The position numbers and the translations under genes were made by a program. From the NCBI GenBank assembly GCA_963779225.1, contig CAVZWW010000003.1:124001-188000 (forward strand): a stretch of 64,000 nucleotides of DNA, written 5' to 3'. Below are positions 59,690 to 64,000 of this stretch, one piece after another. Source of the DNA: CAVPCZ01 sp963779225. Its GTDB lineage: Bacteria > Bacteroidota > Ignavibacteria > UBA10030 > UBA6906. Under the pieces are notes generated by a model, which saw only the letters and a list, made by a program, of their open reading frames with translations, had not been told where the DNA came from and ran no database searches. How positions within the stretch are numbered: position 1 is the stretch's first letter; the number at the start of each line of letters is the position of its first letter.

Positions 59690-60180
59690 CTGGAACGCTT
59701 AACCTCTTGGTTCCTGGACAAGTGTGACTGTAGAATTGCCTTTTTTCGACGAGATGTGAGGATTTTGTTCAGCCAACGCTTGGTTCCTGGAAAAAGTGTG
59801 ACTGCTTACTTGGCGAAAATGGATTACTATCGACAGATTCTTGCACACAAAGTGCGCAGTCAATTACAGCCTGGTTACAGTGGGCACCCTCGGGAGGGGA
59901 AAATTGCCCTTTTTCGTCGGGGCGCGGGGATTTGAACCCCGGGCCTCTTGGTCCCAAAAATTGCCGCATTCCCCCAAAACGGCGATTTCAGAACAGTTTT
60001 CCAGATTTGAATTACGTGAAGTGCATCGAATTTCACAAACCGGGCACAATCTGGGCACACTCACTTGAGGCCCGATCGCGGACGTACTTGCACGACGTGC
60101 GATTTGCGGGCCGGTCTCCACCTGATGTATTCCGATCTTGTTTCACCAACAATCACCATTCAAATGGTTCGTGATGGAGT
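59690..60180. repeat. Dispersed tRNA-Pro-containing repeat, copy F
   Basis: Two decayed hairpins (59704-59724 and 59777-59797), TTGCCTTTTTTCGAC and TTGCCCTTTTTCGTC units, the tRNA fragment, GGGCACAATCTGGGCACAC (about 60042), and the right block ending GATGTATTCCG. The left stem-loop seen in copies A, D and E is not evident. Confidence 0.76.
59916..59958 (-). repeat. tRNA-Pro(UGG) 3' fragment, att-like, copy F
   Basis: Identical to copies A and B over the 43 nt, flanked on the right by AAATTGCCGCATTCCCCC as in copies C and D. Confidence 0.8.
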
Positions 60181-60225
60181 CCTGACCGGACTGACTTCTG
60201 AAGGGACAACATCGAAGTGTAGGAC

Positions 60226-60254
60226 TTGACTTTATGTCAGAAATGACATATCTT
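60226..60254 (+). promoter_or_regulatory. Promoter with operator palindrome of toxin-antitoxin pair
   Basis: TTGACT (60226-60231), 17-bp spacer, TATCTT (60249-60254), then 7 nt to ATG 60262. The spacer holds the palindrome ATGTCAGAAATGACAT (60234-60249), a likely antitoxin operator between -35 and -10. Confidence 0.65.
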
Positions 60255-60261
60255 GTTTTCG

Positions 60262-60597
60262 ATGGCCGACAGCGATAAACCCCTGGTGTGGCTGCATGGT
60301 GAAGTCAAGACTCCTCCCCTTTCGCCTGCAGCGCGACTTGAAGCCGGGTTCCTGCTTAGGAAATTGCAGCAGGGCGAACGGCTTCCGATGCCCTGGTCTC
60401 GCCCGATGCCTTCGATCGACAAAAGGTGCCACGAACTTCGAATCAACGATGACGATCGCACATGGCGCATCGTCTATCGTATTGATGATGATGCCATCGT
60501 GATTCTTGAGGTCTTTCAGAAGCAAACCCGGCAGACTCCGCATTCTGTCATAGAAGCCTGCAAACACCGAATTCGATTGTACGATAACAAAGGGTAG
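60262..60597 (+). CDS. RelE/HigB-like toxin (phage Gp49 type)
   Basis: About 111 residues: PLVWLHGEVKTPPLSPAARLEAGFLLRKLQQGERL, PSIDKRCHELRINDDDRTWRIVYRIDDDAIVILEVFQKQTRQTP. A Gp49/RelE-like toxin, probably an mRNA interferase. Start at ATG 60262 (MADSDKP) given the promoter geometry. The antitoxin gene follows after 5 bp. Confidence 0.92.
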   Translation: MADSDKPLVWLHGEVKTPPLSPAARLEAGFLLRKLQQGERLPMPWSRPMPSIDKRCHELRINDDDRTWRIVYRIDDDAIVILEVFQKQTRQTPHSVIEACKHRIRLYDNKG

Positions 60598-60602
60598 CCG
60601 TC

Positions 60603-60914
60603 ATGCGCAAAGCGAAACAAAAACGCCTCGAAAAGTCTGGCTGGAAGGTTGGCAGTGTGAACGAGTTCCTCGACCTCAGTCCCCATGAATCAGCCTATAT
60701 TGAATTGAAGCTTGTACTCAGCCGGAGCCTCCAGGGACGACGCCGTCAGAAGAGACTCACCCAGGAACAACTTGCGCATTTGCTCAAATCCAGTCAATCT
60801 CGTGTGGCCAAAATGGAAGCCGGGGATCCCTCCGTCTCGATCGACCTTCTCGTGCGATCTCTGCTCGCACTCGGAGCATCCAGCAAGACTCTCCTCCGCT
60901 CACTTTCCTCATAG
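60603..60914 (+). CDS. XRE-family antitoxin
   Basis: 103 residues: basic N-terminus, NEFLDLSPHESAYIELKLVLSRSL, then XRE HTH (RRQKRLTQEQLAHLLKSSQSRVAKMEAGDPSVSIDLLVRSLLALG). Typical of the antitoxins that follow Gp49-type toxins. It should bind the palindrome at 60234-60249. Confidence 0.92.
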   Translation: MRKAKQKRLEKSGWKVGSVNEFLDLSPHESAYIELKLVLSRSLQGRRRQKRLTQEQLAHLLKSSQSRVAKMEAGDPSVSIDLLVRSLLALGASSKTLLRSLSS

Positions 60915-60971
60915 TAGCACTGCAATCGGGACTTGCCGACGCAGTTCATTTCGGTCTTCTTCATTACGGAT

Positions 60972-62960
60972 CTAATGCAACAAGAGTAGCCGCTTGGTTG
61001 CCACGAACTCTCCCGCCTGGATCCTGTAGAAGTACACCCCGCTGGAGAGATTCTCTCCGTCGAACCTGACCTCGTGATACCCTGCCTCCTGTTCTCCATT
61101 CTGGAGAAGTGCGACCTGCTGCCCGAGGGTGTTGAAGATGGCCAGCGTCACCTGTGAACGATTGGGTAGGCCGTAGCGGATCGTCGTCGAAGGGTTGAAG
61201 GGGTTGGGGAAGTTTTGATCCAACCCGAATGCGGTCGGCATCCTTGATCCCCCTCCGTCAATCCCGGTAAGAGGACTTGCCCTGTGGTTTTCGCAGGCAC
61301 CGATGTCAGGTTGCGAGCCTGCCGGGTTCGGCCGGGATATACCATAGAAGTCGCTGGTTGCCGAATGGTACCACACGCCGCCGACTTGCAGCGAATCAAT
61401 TCCGGCACCTATGCAGGCGCTAAGGTCAGAAATGCGAAACGTTGTGTCCACGAACAAGGGATCGATATTCATGTTCCCGGTCCCGGGTGCACCGTCTTGG
61501 ATATTGGAGTGAGCGATCATTATGCTGCTTGCGTCCGCGGTGAAGACCTCGCTGGCTGATGTGTCGCCCCATGCTATAGTATTGATGACTTTCGGTATCC
61601 AGGGCCCGAAAGAGGCAACAGCACCACCTGCGTTTGTGGTTGCCCGATTGAAGGCGATTGTATTGTTAATGAGCACCGGCGCGTTACGCGCGTCGTTCGG
61701 ACCTCCTCCCCCTGCAGTCGTTAATTTGATGTAGGCGCCGAAACCGCCCCCGTATGGGGCACTATTGTGGACAATGATGTTGTTTTCGATTAAAGGGCGT
61801 TCGTCACGTGTGTGGATACCCCCTCCACCACTGGGGTACAGTCCGTTGATTACCTGGTTATATGCAATGTAGTTTCCTGTGACACGCATCTCTCGCAACA
61901 GGTCCTGGGCGTCTGTCTCCAGACTCAGCCCGCCTCCAAAGGCACTCATTGTCGTGGACCCCTGGAGGACATTGCCCACCACGCGATTGTTGCGGAAGTC
62001 CAGTACTACAACGGCGACGACAACCCCCCCTCCATGAGTCCAGTATCTGGTGCTATTGGGAGCACGTCCGATATTCCTCTCGAAAGTATTCTCCTCAATC
62101 AGATACGTCCCATCACTGCAGTAAAGTCCTCCGCCGAGGCAGTTGTACGGACCGTCTGTTTGTGCAATGTTTTCTGCAAATACGTTGTGTCGTAAGACTG
62201 CTGCTGCGGAATACGCAAGACTCATCCCGCCCCCTACGACCTGGCCATCGGAACTGTACAAATGATTATTCCGCACAGTGTTACCTTCCATGATGAGCAT
62301 GGGGCATTCTTCTGCACTTATTCCGCCGCCCCAAACATACTGACCTCTAACGGTATTCTCTGAGATTATGTTGGACGTCAATCTGGCACCAGAAGAATAC
62401 ACCAGTACTCCTCCTCCTTGACGGTACGAGAAACCGGAGATCTGGATGCGGGTCCCGGTCCCCCCCTGTACGGTGAACCCGCACAGCTCAGAGGTAGTGT
62501 CTTCACCGGTGACAAACGACACAACCGACCCGCTGTCGGGATTTGTTGCGTGACTCCCATCGATAATTGTCTTGGAGATATGCGACGTGTCGTTCGTTGT
62601 CAGGTACGTGCTCCCGACAACGATTCTCTTTCCTTTGAACCGGATATTCTCATAGTACGTGCCATCGGAGACCAGCACGGTATCCCCGTCGGCGGAAGCG
62701 TCAATCGCGGCCTGGATTGTGGCATATTGCGCTGGGACAGTCCGGCGAACGCCCGCAAGTGATACTAAGGAGGTCTTGCGTGATAGCAGCGTCTCGCGTT
62801 GGGAGGCTAGCTTGGAGGCTTCGTGAATCCTCGGCTTGAGAATGCGGCCCTCGCCCGCTGAGTGATGTCGGGATCCGTCTATAGACTGTGCCTGAACATC
62901 TGCGAGAATCCCTGCTGCAAGAACTGCTGCGACAAGAAGTATCCTGCTGGGAGCTTTCAT
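60972..62960 (-). CDS. Secreted right-handed beta-helix protein with T9SS tail
   Basis: 662 residues: signal peptide (MKAPSRILLVAAVLAAGILADVQA is its core), a segment with TIQAAIDASADGDTVLVSDGTYYENI typical of DUF1565/pectate-lyase-like helices, many coils (LIEENTFERNIG, LIENNIIVHNSAP), then a T9SS domain LDQNFPNPFNPSTTIRYGLP ... KRLLLLH. Surface-exposed; carbohydrate ligand likely but unproven. AAGG lies seven bases before the start. Confidence 0.92.
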   Translation of the reverse strand: MKAPSRILLVAAVLAAGILADVQAQSIDGSRHHSAGEGRILKPRIHEASKLASQRETLLSRKTSLVSLAGVRRTVPAQYATIQAAIDASADGDTVLVSDGTYYENIRFKGKRIVVGSTYLTTNDTSHISKTIIDGSHATNPDSGSVVSFVTGEDTTSELCGFTVQGGTGTRIQISGFSYRQGGGVLVYSSGARLTSNIISENTVRGQYVWGGGISAEECPMLIMEGNTVRNNHLYSSDGQVVGGGMSLAYSAAAVLRHNVFAENIAQTDGPYNCLGGGLYCSDGTYLIEENTFERNIGRAPNSTRYWTHGGGVVVAVVVLDFRNNRVVGNVLQGSTTMSAFGGGLSLETDAQDLLREMRVTGNYIAYNQVINGLYPSGGGGIHTRDERPLIENNIIVHNSAPYGGGFGAYIKLTTAGGGGPNDARNAPVLINNTIAFNRATTNAGGAVASFGPWIPKVINTIAWGDTSASEVFTADASSIMIAHSNIQDGAPGTGNMNIDPLFVDTTFRISDLSACIGAGIDSLQVGGVWYHSATSDFYGISRPNPAGSQPDIGACENHRASPLTGIDGGGSRMPTAFGLDQNFPNPFNPSTTIRYGLPNRSQVTLAIFNTLGQQVALLQNGEQEAGYHEVRFDGENLSSGVYFYRIQAGEFVATKRLLLLH

Positions 62961-63121
62961 GATGAGCCTTGTATCAGATGTTGTGGGAGGATCATGAGGA
63001 GCTTGATGCTATGTCCTATGAGTGTGGACTTCACTAGCCCGACCTGCTCCGGAGGATGGTGATACCCGGCGGCGGCGCAACGATTCCTACATCGAACCAG
63101 AACGCCATGTGTTGACTCATA

Positions 63122-64000
63122 CTACTTCAAGAGCATCAATCGCTTCGTCAGTGTGAAATCCCCTGTTTTCAGTTGGTAGAAGTACACGCCGCTTGAGAAA
63201 CCCGTTCCGTCGAACTTCACCTCGTGAAGTCCCGCATCGAGCTCGTTGCCAACGAGCTGAGCCACCTGTTGCCCGAGCATATTGTAGACCGCCAGGTTCA
63301 CGAGTGATCGTTGTGGGAGTCCGAACCGGATTGTCGTTGACGGGTTGAATGGGTTAGGATAGTTCTGGCTCAATATGCTACGCTTCGGCACATCCTCCTC
63401 GTCTGCACCTTCGATCCAAGTTACTCCGCCCGTCGTGGTCCGAAGAATCACGCCGAGGCTTCCTACAGCCGTTCCGGTAAGAGAGTCGGTAAAACAGACT
63501 GCCCGGAGGCTCCTTACTCCAGATGGGAAAGTGTTACCCCCGTCCACCCATGTCGCGCCGCTGTCTGCTATGTGCAAAGTCCGCATGAAACCGTTCTCGG
63601 GAGCCCACCAACCAACTGCCGTTGCCCTGTCGGCAGCACTGAACGCAACATCGTGGAAAAACGCGCCCCTCCCCCCAGATTGTATCGTCCATGTCCCGCC
63701 ACTATCTATAGTGTGAGCAAAGACGTAACGAGGTCCATCCCAGCCCACCGTTGCTCCGATGGCCGCATTGGAAAAGGATACACCAGCCAGTCGAATCGTT
63801 GTTCCGATTGACTGCATCGACCATGTTGAACCACCATTGGAGGTGCGAAGAACTGTGCCTGAATCTCCTACCGCAATTCCTGTGCTGGCATCCTTGAAGC
63901 AGACCGCGTGAAGAGTATTCAATGTGCCGCTTGACCTGCTAATCCAGTTTACGCCCGCATTGGCAGTGCGGAGAAACGTCCCACCGCCCCCTACGGCCGT
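63122..64000 (-). CDS. YCF48-like secreted protein with T9SS tail, 5' end cut by window edge
   Basis: The minus-strand frame is open through the right edge, so the start lies beyond the window; 292 residues are visible. YCF48-like blades repeat (GTFLRTANAGVNWISRSSG, GIAVGDSGTVLRTSNGGSTW, GVILRTTTGGVTW), followed by a T9SS domain (SQNYPNPFNPSTTIRFGLP ... KRLMLLK). Probably a surface or released protein of the same class as the gene at 52.4 kb. Confidence 0.9.
   Translation of the reverse strand, partial: TAVGGGGTFLRTANAGVNWISRSSGTLNTLHAVCFKDASTGIAVGDSGTVLRTSNGGSTWSMQSIGTTIRLAGVSFSNAAIGATVGWDGPRYVFAHTIDSGGTWTIQSGGRGAFFHDVAFSAADRATAVGWWAPENGFMRTLHIADSGATWVDGGNTFPSGVRSLRAVCFTDSLTGTAVGSLGVILRTTTGGVTWIEGADEEDVPKRSILSQNYPNPFNPSTTIRFGLPQRSLVNLAVYNMLGQQVAQLVGNELDAGLHEVKFDGTGFSSGVYFYQLKTGDFTLTKRLMLLK

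Noticed and set aside
5511..59958. Six apparent tRNA-Pro genes
   Set aside because: Only the 3' part from the anticodon loop is present; no D-arm or 5' acceptor strand precedes any copy, and the CCA position reads CGA.

Overview
The window looks like chromosome of a Bacteroidota/FCB-group bacterium, most likely an Ignavibacteria-type lineage. Six secreted proteins end in a type A type-IX-secretion (Por) C-terminal domain with the LEQNYPNPFNP signature. There is also a TonB-dependent receptor of the Oar-like kind, a one-protein hybrid two-component system, and Ser/Thr kinases with TPR tails. Base composition is moderately GC-rich. No rRNA, complete tRNA, CRISPR array or integrase gene was found.

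Layout. 1-5.1 kb: a TonB receptor cut by the left edge and a Ser/Thr kinase-TPR protein. 5.5-12.2 kb: a compact minus-strand defence island (AbiEi/AbiEii, a TOTE-type primase-helicase, two uncharacterised proteins, a DUF6429 protein). 12.4-22.1 kb: an IS3 remnant, a T9SS-exported propeller protein, an S41-like peptidase with a T9SS tail, and a giant hybrid sensor/AraC regulator. 23.3-32 kb: YHS protein, glucose dehydrogenase-like enzyme, GH63-like glucosidase, thioredoxin and glutaredoxin proteins, a broken rhodanese gene, and a DUF547/outer-membrane barrel/lipoprotein operon. 32.3-40.5 kb: a Crp/Fnr regulator, a redox operon (peroxiredoxin-like, polyferredoxin membrane protein, FAD oxidoreductase) and a divergent arsenosugar-type cluster (TIGR04283 and TIGR04282 glycosyltransferases, peroxidase-like protein, radical SAM ArsS). 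41.3-64 kb: three small toxin-antitoxin-like pairs, a LuxR-type two-component pair, more T9SS surface proteins, a lipase-like lipoprotein, and an ECF sigma/anti-sigma pair convergent with a TPR-CHAT protease and followed by a dead sigma paralog.

The most unusual signal is a dispersed non-coding repeat, about 0.4-0.8 kb long, present six times in the same orientation (near 5.5, 12.2, 23.0, 40.85, 48.8 and 59.9 kb). Each copy carries the 3' part of a tRNA-Pro(UGG), from the anticodon loop to the acceptor end, 43 nt long. That is the segment many site-specific integrases duplicate when they insert at a tRNA gene. Around it lie conserved hairpins, one with stem covariation, and a GTGCCCAG-type motif that could be an integrase arm site. 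The stretches just to the right of four copies hold defence or toxin-antitoxin genes, and two other edges hold IS remnants or the start of ordinary genes. I read this as stacked att-like scars or a tRNA-derived non-autonomous element that has loaded this chromosome segment with cargo. The repeats and tRNA homology are seen directly; mobility is inferred.

The toxin-antitoxin modules carry near-consensus -35/-10 promoters. In three of them the -10 sits only 6-7 nt before the start codon, suggesting leaderless transcripts.
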